Below are positions 18,126 through 27,353 of a DNA stretch of 64,000 nucleotides, one piece after another; position 1 is the first letter of the stretch, and every line of letters begins with the position of its first letter. The notes under the pieces were generated by a model. The model was not told the DNA's origin. It made no database searches and worked only from the letters and a program-made list of their open reading frames with translations. The translations under genes and the position numbers were made by a program. The stretch is taken from NCBI GenBank assembly GCA_963665405.2, contig CAXXUH010000003.1, positions 541,055 to 605,054 on the forward strand. The letters run 5' to 3'. Origin of the DNA: G963665405 sp963665405. Its GTDB lineage: Bacteria; Chloroflexota; Dehalococcoidia; Lucifugimonadales; G963665405.

Positions 18126-18884
18126 ATGAGCTCGAACGGCAGGGTCGCCATCGTAACCGGAGGAGGAACCGGGGTCGGCAAGCACTCCGCGCTGGCGCTG
18201 GTCAGGGACGGCTATTCGGTCGCGATCGCCGGACGCCGTCGAGAGCCTCTGGAGGAGGTGAAGGCCGAGGCGGGAGAGGCCGGCTCTCGGATCCTGGCTG
18301 TCTCCGCCGACGTCGGGGACCGCGACGCCGTAAAGTCCCTGTTCGCCAGGACGATGGAGGCCTTCGGGCGGCTCGACGTCCTGTTCAACAACGCGGGAAC
18401 CGGCGCGCCACGGGTGCCCATGGAAGACCTGGCCTACGAGGACTGGATGAGGGTCGTCGACGTCAACCTGACGGGCTCGTTCCTGTGCACCCAGGAGGCG
18501 ATCAAGATCATGAAGAGCCAGGACCCCATGGGCGGCCGCATCATCAATAACGGCTCCGTATCGGCGCAGACCCCGAGACCCGACTCCGTCGCCTACACCG
18601 CCACCAAACACGCGATAACCGGACTCACCAAGTCCACTTCCCTCGACGGGCGCAAGTACAACATCGCGTGCGGCCAGATAGACATCGGCAACGCCGAGAC
18701 CCCGATGACCGCGAGGATGCAGAACGGCGTCCCGCAGGCCGACGGCACGATGATGGTCGAGCCCACGTTCGACGCACACCACGTGGCGAACGCGGTAGTG
18801 ACGATGGCGAACCTGCCGCTCGACACCAACATCCTGTTCATGACGATAATGGCGAATGACATGCCCTACGTCGGGCGCGGGTGA
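18126..18884 (+). CDS. SDR-family NAD(P)-dependent oxidoreductase
   Basis: A 252-residue classical short-chain dehydrogenase. The cofactor loop is TGGGTGVG (residues 11-18), the structural motif is NNAG near 89, and the active site is YTATK near 156 with a preceding Ser in SAQTPR. The ATG at 18126 follows GGAGG by 8 nt. The C-terminal PYVGRG is shared with the SDR at 49543, so the two are paralogues. The substrate is unknown. The kelch lipoprotein gene follows on the same strand after 46 bp. Confidence 0.92.
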   Translation: MSSNGRVAIVTGGGTGVGKHSALALVRDGYSVAIAGRRREPLEEVKAEAGEAGSRILAVSADVGDRDAVKSLFARTMEAFGRLDVLFNNAGTGAPRVPMEDLAYEDWMRVVDVNLTGSFLCTQEAIKIMKSQDPMGGRIINNGSVSAQTPRPDSVAYTATKHAITGLTKSTSLDGRKYNIACGQIDIGNAETPMTARMQNGVPQADGTMMVEPTFDAHHVANAVVTMANLPLDTNILFMTIMANDMPYVGRG

Positions 18885-18930
18885 CCTTGGGGGGCCCCTC
18901 CGCAGCCGACCAATCGGAGGTCTCCTTCCT

Positions 18931-19947
18931 GTGCTCAGGATACCCATGCTGGCCGCTGGCATCGTCGCGAGTCTGTCGCTCGCCTGCGGATCGGACGCCG
19001 ACTCGACAACGACCCCCGCGACCCCCGGAGTCGCGGGCGAGAGCCCGACGGCCGTTCGCCAGACACCGGAAGTTCCGCAAACCGGTGGAACATGGTTCGC
19101 CTCCGCTCCCCTCCCGACCGCCCGCAGCGAGGTGGCGGCCGTCGAGCTCGATGGCAAGATATACGTCTTCGGTGGGTTCGGGTCCGCCGGCACCGCCAAC
19201 GAGGCGTACGACCCCGCGACGGACACGTGGCGCAAGCTGGCGCCGATCCCGCTCCGGGTCAACCATGCAGGCGCCGTCGCTCTGGACGGCAAGATCTACC
19301 TGATCGGCGGGTTCGACGACGGGTTCAGGCCCAGAGCCACGGTCTTCGTCTACGACCCGGCCGCCGACTCATGGACTCGGAAGGGGGGCCTGCCGAGTCC
19401 ACGGGGGGCCCTGGGGACCGCGGTCGTCGACGGGCGGATCTATGCCATAGGCGGGGTCGGACCGCGCGGCAACGTCGGCACTGTGGAGGTTTACGACCCC
19501 GAGACAGACGCCTGGAAGCCCAGGTCTGAGATGCCGACGGCCCGAGACCATCTGGCGGTCGCGGTGGCCGGGGGCAAGATCTACGCCATCGGCGGCAGGA
19601 TCGGGAGCTTCGCCGTGAACCTGGACGTCAACGAGGAGTACGACCCAGGCGCCGACTCCTGGACCGAGAAGGAGCCTCTTCCGACCAGCCGGAGCGGGAT
19701 CGCCGCGGCGGTCGTGGACGGCAAGATCTACGTCTACGGCGGTGAGGCGGTGGGTGGAACGTTCGATGAGAACGAGAGGTACGACCCTGCATCCGATACA
19801 TGGGAGACCATGCCCTCACTGCCGACGGCCAGGCACGGTCTTGGAGCGGCGGCGATCGGAAACCGGGTCTACGTGGTGGCCGGAGGCCGGACCCCGGGCG
19901 GCTCCCGGAGCGCCCTCAACGAGGTCTTCACCCCGCCGCCGCGATAG
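18931..19947 (+). CDS. Kelch-repeat lipoprotein
   Basis: A 338-residue predicted lipoprotein. A hydrophobic signal (MLAAGIVASLSLAC) ends in a lipobox Cys followed by GSD. Six kelch blades follow, with recurrent KIYVFGG/KIYAIGG strands and YDP..D.W turns, forming a beta-propeller. The GTG at 18931 is preferred, with CGGAGG 10 nt upstream. It is probably anchored outside the membrane and its ligand is unknown. It is similar in type to 22003-23130 but not a tandem duplicate. Confidence 0.85.
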   Translation: MLRIPMLAAGIVASLSLACGSDADSTTTPATPGVAGESPTAVRQTPEVPQTGGTWFASAPLPTARSEVAAVELDGKIYVFGGFGSAGTANEAYDPATDTWRKLAPIPLRVNHAGAVALDGKIYLIGGFDDGFRPRATVFVYDPAADSWTRKGGLPSPRGALGTAVVDGRIYAIGGVGPRGNVGTVEVYDPETDAWKPRSEMPTARDHLAVAVAGGKIYAIGGRIGSFAVNLDVNEEYDPGADSWTEKEPLPTSRSGIAAAVVDGKIYVYGGEAVGGTFDENERYDPASDTWETMPSLPTARHGLGAAAIGNRVYVVAGGRTPGGSRSALNEVFTPPPR

Positions 19948-20024
19948 AGTGTCTCGTGGGTCACGGTCACAGCCAGGTGAAGCGGTCCTCCCTTGCGGGT
20001 AATGGCTACTGGCGAAGCGGGCGG

Positions 20025-20930
20025 CTAGTTCAGGCCGATGGGGGCCCCGACGCTGACGGCGAACTCCCGTACGTCCCTTAGTGTCCCGGCAAACGGGCCG
20101 ATGACTCCCAGCTTGAGTGACGCGGTCATGGCCGCGAACTTGCCCGCCTCCTCGACAGAATCCGTTAGACGTCGATAGAACAGATAGGCGGCCATGAACG
20201 TGTCTCCGCTGCCTGTGGGGTCTACCACCGCACGGGGTGGATAGGACGGAATCCAGTAGGACTTTCCACGCGCCCGCAGCAGCGCCGGCTTGCTACCGCG
20301 AGTTATTATCACCTCGTCGGGACCATACTCCGACAACAGCTCCGCCATCCTGATCGGCCGGGAGTCACCGGTCAGAATCCGCGCCTCCTCTTCATTTGCC
20401 TTCACGATGCTCACGTGGGGCAGCACCAGGGCTTTCTCGCGCCAATCCGCCTGCGTCACGAGGTCCCACCGCTCACCCGTTCTGTCAATGCGTCTCGTGA
20501 ACCCCTGAACGTCCAACGCGACCGGACCCTTGCTCGCCAGGAGCCTGACGACGCTTGCCGGTACGTCGTTGTTCGTCAGAGGCCCCAGATAGTAGAGATC
20601 GGCTTCGAGATTTGAAACCTCGCCCTCGGTGAACGGCGATGCCACGTCGGCGACCAGCTGCCGTCTGAGGTCCGGGTCGTCAGGGTACGCGTTCAGAAAC
20701 GTCGTCGTGCTGGCGCTGTCCGTGACGCTGACGGCCACATCTCGGGCTCTGAGCTCGTCGAGGAGGGAGGCATCGTCGCGGTTCAGCTTCGTTACGACGG
20801 ATACCCTCGCGCCCAGGCTCCTGAGCGTGATTGCCGCGTAGAAGCTTGCTCCGCCGGGGGTCACGTTCTCCTCTCGGCCGGAGGTCAATGTGTCCTTTGT
20901 TACGTGACCCACCACCCCTATGTCGAACAT
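20025..20930 (-). CDS. PfkB-family carbohydrate/nucleoside kinase
   Basis: A 301-residue ribokinase-fold sugar kinase. An N-terminal GG motif (VTPGGASFYAA) and the C-terminal signature DPTGSGDTFMAAYLF are present, the latter with the anion hole and catalytic Asp. The substrate is not determinable; the family includes ribokinase, adenosine kinase and fructokinase. It directly follows a small membrane protein gene on the same strand with no gap, so they are probably co-transcribed. Confidence 0.9.
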   Translation of the reverse strand: MFDIGVVGHVTKDTLTSGREENVTPGGASFYAAITLRSLGARVSVVTKLNRDDASLLDELRARDVAVSVTDSASTTTFLNAYPDDPDLRRQLVADVASPFTEGEVSNLEADLYYLGPLTNNDVPASVVRLLASKGPVALDVQGFTRRIDRTGERWDLVTQADWREKALVLPHVSIVKANEEEARILTGDSRPIRMAELLSEYGPDEVIITRGSKPALLRARGKSYWIPSYPPRAVVDPTGSGDTFMAAYLFYRRLTDSVEEAGKFAAMTASLKLGVIGPFAGTLRDVREFAVSVGAPIGLN

Positions 20931-21398
20931 CTACCGAACCGGATCGGTGCTCGGCGACACGCTGATCCAGTACGACTCGGGCTGGATGGCCAAGATTATC
21001 AAGAGGGCAGTCACACCGATGCAAGCGGCCAGCAACAGCGTCGACCCCATCTTGCCGCCCGGGCGAAGCGTTCGCCCCATGGTTTGCAAGAACCGTTTCT
21101 TCCGCTTGGGAACCGGGTGGTACTCGACATTCTCACCCCTGTTGATGGCTTCCATCAGATCCTCGGCTACCGTCTGGAGATACAGGTTTTGAAGGAGCGC
21201 GAACGAAAGAAGAAAAGTGAAGGCGGCCCCGGCCCAGAGGAGGACGGTCCTGATGGCAGCCAGCTCAGGCCCAAAAGATACAGTAATCAGCCCACCGGCC
21301 AACACCAAGAGGATCGAAGGCAGCTGCCACGCGAGCTGATCCCTGTGCCGCCAGTCAGATGCCAGCGCTTCGACGGTTTGCTCTATTCGGATCGCCAT
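20931..21398 (-). CDS. Small membrane protein, unknown function
   Basis: 155 residues. Two adjacent hydrophobic segments lie near residues 25-68 (LPSILLVLAGGLITVSF and VLLWAGAAFTFLLSFALL). A basic cytoplasmic loop follows (PVPKRKKRFLQTMGRTLRPGGK), then a third segment near 118-138. No recognised domain. Its stop codon is immediately adjacent to the PfkB start. Confidence 0.7.
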   Translation of the reverse strand: MAIRIEQTVEALASDWRHRDQLAWQLPSILLVLAGGLITVSFGPELAAIRTVLLWAGAAFTFLLSFALLQNLYLQTVAEDLMEAINRGENVEYHPVPKRKKRFLQTMGRTLRPGGKMGSTLLLAACIGVTALLIILAIQPESYWISVSPSTDPVR

Positions 21399-21491
21399 CG
21401 ATCAACCTCCTGGCGTGCGTACACTCTCCTGGCAACACTCCGCTAGAGACATCAGGAAGCGAATCCCGACCGTGGGCCTCAATGTTCTGTG

Positions 21492-21812
21492 CTAGCCGCC
21501 CGCCATGGCCTCCGCCCTCATCTGAAGCAGCCGCTCGAAGTTGTCCATGGCCTGGTTCAGGTCGGCGAGTCCGTACACGTGAATCTCGGAAAAGGGACCG
21601 AACGGGAACTCCGACATCAAGGCGTCGAGCTGCTCCAGGGAGTCCACGTTTGCGATACCCCCTCCGCCCTGCAGCCCTGCGAACGACCATATCTGCTCGA
21701 ACACGCCGGAGGCGGTGTGCCGGGCCGCCCACTCCTTCATCGCCTGAACGAGCATGGGCGCAGCTTCGGGCGGCATCGGACTTCTGTTTATCGTCGTGAC
21801 AAGGAACCTCAT
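21492..21812 (-). CDS. Small dimeric alpha/beta-barrel protein (muconolactone isomerase-like)
   Basis: 106 residues starting MRFLVTTINRSPMPPE at ATG 21812, behind a strong GGAGGAG ribosome-binding site. The layout (beta start, helix with AMKEWAARH, a GGGGIANVDSLEQLDALMSEFPFGPFSEIHVYGLADL core) resembles muconolactone delta-isomerase/EthD-type ferredoxin-like barrels. Such proteins are enzymes or small ligand binders. The function here is uncertain. Confidence 0.7.
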   Translation of the reverse strand: MRFLVTTINRSPMPPEAAPMLVQAMKEWAARHTASGVFEQIWSFAGLQGGGGIANVDSLEQLDALMSEFPFGPFSEIHVYGLADLNQAMDNFERLLQMRAEAMAGG

Positions 21813-22002
21813 GTGAACTCCTCCTCCATCGGCCATCGGCTTTGGTCTTGGCCGGGACCAGTATATCCAGAGCACCTACGCCTGACAACACGGTCCGTGC
21901 CTGCCTAGGTCGGCCGTTCGAGCCCGTCCACGGGCGCCAGGTCCCCAGACGGTGCCGGGGAGGGTATACTACCTCGGGACTCCTCGGACGGATCGGAGAA
22001 CG

Positions 22003-23130
22003 ATGTACAGACTCTGCGGAACAGTGATGATCCTCGCGACGGCCCTTCTCGCCGCCGCGTGCAGCGGGGACGCGGCCGCCCCAGGCCCTGACGGCTCGTC
22101 CAGCGCGGCGTCTCCGAGGAAATTCACGAAGACAGGATCGCTGGGAACCGACCGGCAGTTCCACTCGGCGACCCTGCTCGACGACGGGAGGGTGCTGGTC
22201 GTCGGTGGCAGAGGCAAACGGACCGGAGGGCGGTCGGACGTTCACATGTCCGCCGAGGTCTACGATCCGGCCACAGGCGAGTGGAGCCCCACCGGTACGA
22301 TGTCGGCCCAGCGACGGAGCCCGATCCTCGGCCAGCTATCCGACGGCGCCGTGCTGGCGGCGGGCGCAAGGGACCTTACCGAGACTGTCCAGAAGACCGC
22401 CGAGCTCTGGGACCCCGCCACCGGGACATGGAGCGGCACCGCATCGTCGATTGCGCCGCGAGACGAACCCACCTGGGTGGTATTAGCCGACGGCCGGCTG
22501 ATGGTAGTCGGCGGCGTCCATGGAGCTCTCTTCGAGCACGTCAAGTCCGCCGAGATCTACGACCCGGCGACCGGTACCTGGTCCGAAACCGGACCGATGG
22601 CCGAAGGACGTAAGAACCACACCGCTTCGCTGCTGAAAGACGGTCGCGTGCTCACAACAGGCGGAGGTAACCCCGACGGTCCGTATCTCGACACCGCCGA
22701 GGTGTACGATCCCGAGACCGACACATGGTCGTCGGCGGCCACCATGTCGGTCGGGCGGGCGCAGCACACCGCGACCCTGCTGACCGACGGTCGCGTTCTG
22801 GTCGTCGGCGGCAGGGGGAAGCTGTCCTCGGCAGAGATATGGGACCCCGACTCCGACACCTGGACCCCTGCCGGAAATGCCAGGGAGCCGCGGGCTCAAC
22901 ACACCGCGACCCTGCTGACCGACGGCCGGGTGCTGGTCGTCGGCGGCATAGGCAACCTGGCCTCGTCTCAGCTATTCGACCCGGAGACCGGCACATGGTC
23001 GGACGGGCCGACCATGGCAGAGTCCCGCTACAGGCACACCGCGACCCGTCTCAAGGACGGCGGGGTCCTGATCGTCGGTGGCCAGAACAAGGAGCGGACC
23101 TCCGTCACGACCGAGATCTACTCGCCGTAG
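22003..23130 (+). CDS. Kelch/galactose-oxidase-like propeller lipoprotein
   Basis: 375 residues. The signal peptide MYRLCGTVMILATALLAAAC ends in a lipobox Cys. The rest is a seven-blade-like propeller with repeated LLDDGRVLVVGG/LLTDGRVLVVGG, then EVYDPATG.WS..G. Two adjacent blades share near-identical DNA near 22765 and 22900 (AACACCGCGACCCTGCTGAC-like), which suggests recent internal duplication. The ATG at 22003 has GGAG upstream, and TATACT at 21965-21970 may be its -10. It is predicted to be surface exposed. Confidence 0.85.
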   Translation: MYRLCGTVMILATALLAAACSGDAAAPGPDGSSSAASPRKFTKTGSLGTDRQFHSATLLDDGRVLVVGGRGKRTGGRSDVHMSAEVYDPATGEWSPTGTMSAQRRSPILGQLSDGAVLAAGARDLTETVQKTAELWDPATGTWSGTASSIAPRDEPTWVVLADGRLMVVGGVHGALFEHVKSAEIYDPATGTWSETGPMAEGRKNHTASLLKDGRVLTTGGGNPDGPYLDTAEVYDPETDTWSSAATMSVGRAQHTATLLTDGRVLVVGGRGKLSSAEIWDPDSDTWTPAGNAREPRAQHTATLLTDGRVLVVGGIGNLASSQLFDPETGTWSDGPTMAESRYRHTATRLKDGGVLIVGGQNKERTSVTTEIYSP

Positions 23131-23180
23131 TTGTGGACGCGCCGATGTCCGGGGGTTTGCTCGATGAGCAGGAGGTGCGC

Positions 23181-24008
23181 TTGGACCTGGGACTCGGTGG
23201 CAGAGTGGCGTTGATAACCGGCGGCAGCCGCGGGCTCGGCCGGCAGACCGCGCTGTCGCTGGCGTCGGAAGGGGTCGCCGTCGCCGTTACGGGGCGCAGC
23301 CGGGACTCTCTGGACCAGACGGTCGCCGACGTCAGAGCGCTGGGAGTTCGCGCGATCGGCGTGACGTCGGACGCGTTCGACCTCTCGGGACTCGAGGACC
23401 TGCACCGCCAGGTCGTCGAAGGGCTCGGACCCGTCGACATACTCGTAAACAACGTGGGCGGGAGCGGCTCCAAGGACGACTGGGTCGACAACATGGTCAA
23501 CCGGCCCGTCGGGAGCAGGCCTTCGGAGAACATCGAGACCACCCCCGTCGAGGGTCTGCGCCGGGTGCTCGACGTCAATCTCTTCGGCGGCTTCGCCCTG
23601 ACCAGGCTGGTCCTGCCCCACATGATCGGGCAGCGCTGGGGCCGCATCGTCAACATAGCCTCGGTGTGGGGACGGGAGTACGGCAGCAACATCGCGTACA
23701 TGACGTCGAAGGCGGCCCTGATCGCCGCGACGAAGCACACGGCGGTTTCCGTTGCCAAACATGGCGTCTTGGTGAATTCGATAGCGCCCGGTATGATCGA
23801 AGCTCCGGGAGGCATGTGGGAAAGGGCCACGAAGGAGCACTCCGAGGAGACGATGCAGAGGTTCTACGACCAGGTCCTGCCCATGGGGCGGTTCGGCTGG
23901 CCGGAGCCGGTCGGCGACCTCATCGCGTTCCTATGCTCGGACCGCGCCGGAATGATCACCGGCGCCTGTATTCCCGTCGACGGCGCCCAGGGCGTCTCGA
24001 TGATCTAG
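23181..24008 (+). CDS. SDR-family oxidoreductase
   Basis: 275 residues from TTG 23181, which has GGAGGT 5 nt upstream and gives the typical MDLGLGGRVALITGGSRGLG N-terminus; ATG 23145 is an alternative. The cofactor loop is TGGSRGLG, then NNVGG, then catalytic Ser in IASVWG and YMTSK near residue 172. A longer-than-usual insertion sits after NNVGG. The substrate is unknown. It follows the kelch lipoprotein by about 50 bp. Confidence 0.88.
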   Translation: MDLGLGGRVALITGGSRGLGRQTALSLASEGVAVAVTGRSRDSLDQTVADVRALGVRAIGVTSDAFDLSGLEDLHRQVVEGLGPVDILVNNVGGSGSKDDWVDNMVNRPVGSRPSENIETTPVEGLRRVLDVNLFGGFALTRLVLPHMIGQRWGRIVNIASVWGREYGSNIAYMTSKAALIAATKHTAVSVAKHGVLVNSIAPGMIEAPGGMWERATKEHSEETMQRFYDQVLPMGRFGWPEPVGDLIAFLCSDRAGMITGACIPVDGAQGVSMI

Positions 24009-24014
24009 GTCAGG

Positions 24015-24104
24015 GTGCACAGAGAAAGGGAGTGCAACGGGGCGAAGCCCCTATGCCGGGAGTCTGAGGGGGTCCCTCAGGTACAACTCCTCCCTTTTCT
24101 TAGG
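24015..24104 (-). repeat. Three-hairpin intergenic repeat, copy C
   Basis: GGGGCGAAGCCCC, then GTCTGAGGGGGTCCCTCAG, then ACTCCTCCC. These are the hairpins of the family in reverse orientation. Confidence 0.6.
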
Positions 24105-24198
24105 TACTTATACGCTTGATAAGCCCGAGTTTATAGACGACAGGCCACGCGAGTAAGAAGGGTCCTGCAAGTAGTTGGGTGGCTTTGGATTGGACTTA

Positions 24199-25911
24199 TC
24201 CCGAATCCACCGAATGACGGCCTTGGGGACAGCCCATGAAGAAGCTAGAGGGTGCTCCTCTGAATCTGGGATAATGGTTTTGGAACAGAAACCCGCGCGG
24301 AAACAAGGAGCACCCAATAGATGCTGCCACAGAACAAACCCGACCGTATCCGCATCCTCTTTGACGACCATCGCCTGGTGGCCAATGCCGGCCTGCTCGT
24401 GCCGGCCACCCTCGCCCGGCACCTGGGCCTGCGAGAACTCGTCGACCATCACCTTGACCTCGGCGGCGCGCCGGGACGGGCGAACACGGGGGACAAGATG
24501 CTGACGCTGGTCGCTTCCGCGCTGGCTGGCGGCGACTGCATCGACGACGCCGATGCGCTGCGCGCTGGTGGGACGGTCGGTGTTCTAGGCTGCGTGGTCA
24601 AGGCGCCATCCACCCTGGGGACGTTCCTGCGCAGCTTCCGGTGGGGGCATGTCCGTCAACTCGACCGCGTGAGCCGCCAGTTGTTGGCCCGGGCCTGGGC
24701 CGCTGGGGCCGGACCCGGCGACTCGCCCCTGACCATCGACCTGGACTCGACCATCTGCGAGACCTATGGACTGGCCAAGGAGGGAGCGCGCCACCACGGC
24801 TATCCCGGCAAGCGGGGCTATCACCCCCTGTTGGCCGTCGCCGCCGGCACCGGCGACGTGCTGATGTCCCGGCTGCGCGAGGGCCGCGCCAACACCGCTC
24901 GGGGCGCCGCCCACTTCCTGCGTGAAACGGTGAGCCGGGTTCGCCGTGCCGGGGCCAGCGGGCAACTTACGGCGCGGGCCGACAGCGGCTTCTACGCCCA
25001 CGCTCTCGTCGCCGCCTGTCGTGAGATGGATGTCCGCTTCTCCATCACCATCCGCCAGCACAAAAGCCTGCGGAACCTGATCGAGGCGATTCCCGATGCA
25101 GACTGGACGCCGGTCCCCTACTGGATGGACGGCGCCGCCGATGTGGCGCAGACCACCTACACCCCCTTCCGGACTGAGCCCGGCGCCGCACCGGTGCGGC
25201 TCATCGTCCGGCGGGTGAAGCCCAGGCCCGGTTCCCAACTGGCCCTCTTCGCCACCTACAGCTATCACGGCTTCATCACCGACCGGGACGGAGAGACCCT
25301 GGAACTGGAGGCCGACCACCGCCGCCACGCCGAGATCGAGAACGCCATTCGAGACCTCAAGTACGGCGTCGGTCTGAACCACATGCCGTCCGGCCGCTTC
25401 GCCGCCAACGGCGCTTGGCTGGCGGTACAGGTGATGGCCCACAACCTGGCCCGCTGGACGGCGCGGATCGGTCTGGGCGAGCAGATCGCGACCACCAAGA
25501 CCCTTCGGCGACGGTTCTTCTCCCTGGCCGGACGGCTCACCCGCTCGGCACGCCGCCTCACCCTGCATCTGCCACAGCGCTGGCCTTGGGAAACCCAGTT
25601 CAGTCGCGCCCTGGCACGGCTGCGAGCGATTCCACTCCCAGCCTGACGGCGCCCGTCCGCAACTGACCCGCCATCCGCCCAACCGAACGTCCCCGCAAAC
25701 TCGCGCCAGTCCGGTCCGCGAGCACCTCTCGCCGCGTCCTCTCCCCGCCATCTCGCCCTACCCAACGTCCCCAGACGGTCACAAGGTCTCCCCGCGGCGG
25801 CTGAAGACAGACACCGGCCCCATTTACCCGAATCGTGCCCGGACCATCGCCTCCCTTTGCCCCTCATCACCCATTCTGCTGCTGCAACGTCATACCTTCG
25901 GTGGATTCGGG
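24199..25911 (+). mobile_element. IS1380-family element, copy 1 (intact)
   Basis: About 1.71 kb, bounded by inverted repeats CCCGAATCCACCGAA (left, from 24200) and TTCGGTGGATTCGGG (right, ending 25911). It is flanked by CTTA on both sides (24195-24198 and 25912-25915), fitting a 4-bp target duplication. One transposase gene lies inside, and 265 bp downstream of it has no convincing gene. Confidence 0.85.
24321..25646 (+). CDS. IS1380-family transposase
   Basis: 441 residues of the DDE transposase group 1 type. The N-terminus FDDHRLVANAGLLVPATLARHLGL is typical of IS1380. Catalytic residues appear as IDLDST near 146, ARADSGFY near 220 and AEIENAIRDLKYG near 337. The ATG at 24321 lies 121 bp inside the left inverted repeat. 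It is nearly identical to 46696-48021, differing for example by R/T near residue 297. It is probably active. Confidence 0.92.
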   Translation: MLPQNKPDRIRILFDDHRLVANAGLLVPATLARHLGLRELVDHHLDLGGAPGRANTGDKMLTLVASALAGGDCIDDADALRAGGTVGVLGCVVKAPSTLGTFLRSFRWGHVRQLDRVSRQLLARAWAAGAGPGDSPLTIDLDSTICETYGLAKEGARHHGYPGKRGYHPLLAVAAGTGDVLMSRLREGRANTARGAAHFLRETVSRVRRAGASGQLTARADSGFYAHALVAACREMDVRFSITIRQHKSLRNLIEAIPDADWTPVPYWMDGAADVAQTTYTPFRTEPGAAPVRLIVRRVKPRPGSQLALFATYSYHGFITDRDGETLELEADHRRHAEIENAIRDLKYGVGLNHMPSGRFAANGAWLAVQVMAHNLARWTARIGLGEQIATTKTLRRRFFSLAGRLTRSARRLTLHLPQRWPWETQFSRALARLRAIPLPA

Positions 25912-26054
25912 CTTAGCCTCATCACTGCATTACGTAGTTCTCTTGTGTCTAGCAGTATAGAGCCCTTCGTACTTGGTGTTATCGTCGCCATTCCCGGCTT
26001 GTTCTTAGTTGTCTGGGGGCGGACGAAACCGCCGGGCGAGTAAGTGGATAGGCG

Positions 26055-26384
26055 ATGAGAAAAGAGGGGCGCAGGCGCCAGCCGCCAGTGTCATTACACC
26101 CGCTGTCGCCTGAAGAGGCGCTATCTGGCATTATGCAGGTGTGGCCGAGTAAGGAGGACCCGATGGTGGACTACAAGCCGGGGGATCGAGTGCGGCTTCG
26201 GCAGGACGCTAATGTCGGCGTCCAAGCCGGCGTAGAACCTGGGGCAGAAGGAACGGTGCTCGACGATAGGCCGAATTATACAGAGTATAGGGATCGAAAA
26301 CCGACAGGCCGATATTATGTTGTCCGGTTCGACGGCTTTGAGCAGCCCGACGTAGTTTCGGAATCAGCCCTAGAACCCGCCTGA
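26055..26384 (+). CDS. Small hypothetical protein, SH3/KOW-like
   Basis: 109 residues. A short N-terminal segment (PPVSLHPLSPEEALSGIMQV) is followed by a compact all-beta region, VDYKPGDRVRLRQDANVGVQAGVEPGAEGTV, ending in YYVVRFDGFEQPDVVSESALEP. This resembles small SH3-like barrel proteins (DUF4314 style). No catalytic residues are visible. ATG 26055 gives the full-length product. Function unknown. Confidence 0.6.
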   Translation: MRKEGRRRQPPVSLHPLSPEEALSGIMQVWPSKEDPMVDYKPGDRVRLRQDANVGVQAGVEPGAEGTVLDDRPNYTEYRDRKPTGRYYVVRFDGFEQPDVVSESALEPA

Positions 26385-26510
26385 ATCGGGGTCTGTGGGT
26401 TTGCCAAGTCAACGGTCACCTTTTCTTAGGGGGTGGGGACTGACGACAGGCGTTTTCAGCACTCGGCTAGAGTTTGCAAGCCAGCGGTCTCGATCGGAGG
26501 CTCATACACC

Positions 26511-27128
26511 ATGCCAGATGAAATCTCGCTATTCGAGGCGATCCGGACCCAACGGGCCATCCGCCGTTTCACGACGGAGGCCGTCACCGACGATGTGATC
26601 TCGCAGATTCTGGAGGCGGCCATCCGGGCGCCCAGCGGGACCAACAAGCAGCCGTGGTACTTCCTGGTCATCCGCGATCGGAAGACGAAGGCTCGGATCG
26701 GCGAGCTCTACCTCGATGGATGGACCTCCGTCTTCGGCGGCCTGGACCCCGCCGGCATGTCACAGCCCGTCCGGACCGGGGGCGAGCTGGGACGCAACAT
26801 GGCAGACGTCTCGGTCCTGATCATGGCGTGCATGGACCGCGGCGAGGTGGGCGCGCCCGCGGAGATAACCACCGGCTCCTCGATCTACCCGGCGGTGCAG
26901 AACCTGATGCTGGCGGCCCGTGCCCTCGGGCTCGGTACGGTCATCACAACGCTGCCTCGCCTCCACGAAGAAGAGGTCAAGCGGCTGCTTGGAATTCCGG
27001 CGCACGTCGAGACCGCGGCGCTGATCCCGGTCGGCTACCCGGCCGATGGCGAGCACTTCGGCGGCAGCCGCCGAAAGCCGGTCGACCAGGTCGCCTTCTA
27101 CGAGCGCTGGGGGCGATCGAGTGGGTGA
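26511..27128 (+). CDS. Nitroreductase-family FMN oxidoreductase
   Basis: 205 residues. An N-terminal RAIRRFTTEAV phosphate/FMN contact is followed by AAIRAPSGTNKQPWYFLVI, the classic nitroreductase signature. A C-terminal GLGTVITT..R..EE.V..LLGIP follows, then IPVGYPA. The ATG at 26511 has CGGAGG 11 nt upstream. The family uses FMN and NAD(P)H to reduce nitro, quinone or related substrates, usually as a homodimer. The gene stands alone between repeats. Confidence 0.9.
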   Translation: MPDEISLFEAIRTQRAIRRFTTEAVTDDVISQILEAAIRAPSGTNKQPWYFLVIRDRKTKARIGELYLDGWTSVFGGLDPAGMSQPVRTGGELGRNMADVSVLIMACMDRGEVGAPAEITTGSSIYPAVQNLMLAARALGLGTVITTLPRLHEEEVKRLLGIPAHVETAALIPVGYPADGEHFGGSRRKPVDQVAFYERWGRSSG

Positions 27129-27151
27129 ACCCCTTTCCTAGACCCCAAGCA

Positions 27152-27272
27152 GGGTGTTAGGAAGCCATTCCGACGATCCTTCTTCCCCTTCCTCGCTAGG
27201 AAGGGGAAGAAGTTATATCTGAGGGAACCTCAGACTCCTTGCAAAGGGGCTTCGCCCCTCTGCACACCCCCC
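27152..27272 (+). repeat. Three-hairpin intergenic repeat, copy D
   Basis: A full-length copy: CTTCCCCTTCC..GGAAGGGGAAG, then ATATCTGAGGG..CCTCAGA, then CAAAGGGGCTTCGCCCCTCTG. It has the same order and orientation as 62740. Confidence 0.7.
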
Positions 27273-27353
27273 AATTTCATCATCCTGCCAGCGTCCCGGA
27301 TCGGAGATTCGTCGCGTAATCCGGCGCTCGGCGCAGCATACCTGACCATCCCG

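Larger units (their letters stand above)
24123..26043 (+). pseudogene. Small membrane-protein ORF split by IS1380 copy 1
   Basis: Joining 24123-24197 to 25915-26043 (removing the IS and one CTTA) gives one continuous frame, ending VVGWLWIGLSLITALRSSLV, then EPFVLGVIVAIPGLFLVVWG, then TAA. It has two hydrophobic stretches. No clear start codon is visible, so it may be partial. That excision restores an open frame supports CTTA as the target duplication. Confidence 0.45.

Noticed and set aside
22725..23144. N-terminal extension of the SDR at 23181 into the kelch gene
   Set aside because: The open frame upstream overlaps the kelch lipoprotein coding sequence and has no homology. The TTG with a ribosome-binding site gives the normal SDR N-terminus.
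24585..25870. Long open frames on the strand opposite the IS1380 transposase, repeated in copies 2 and 3
   Set aside because: They mirror the transposase in GC-rich DNA and show no protein family; their repetition only reflects the IS copies.
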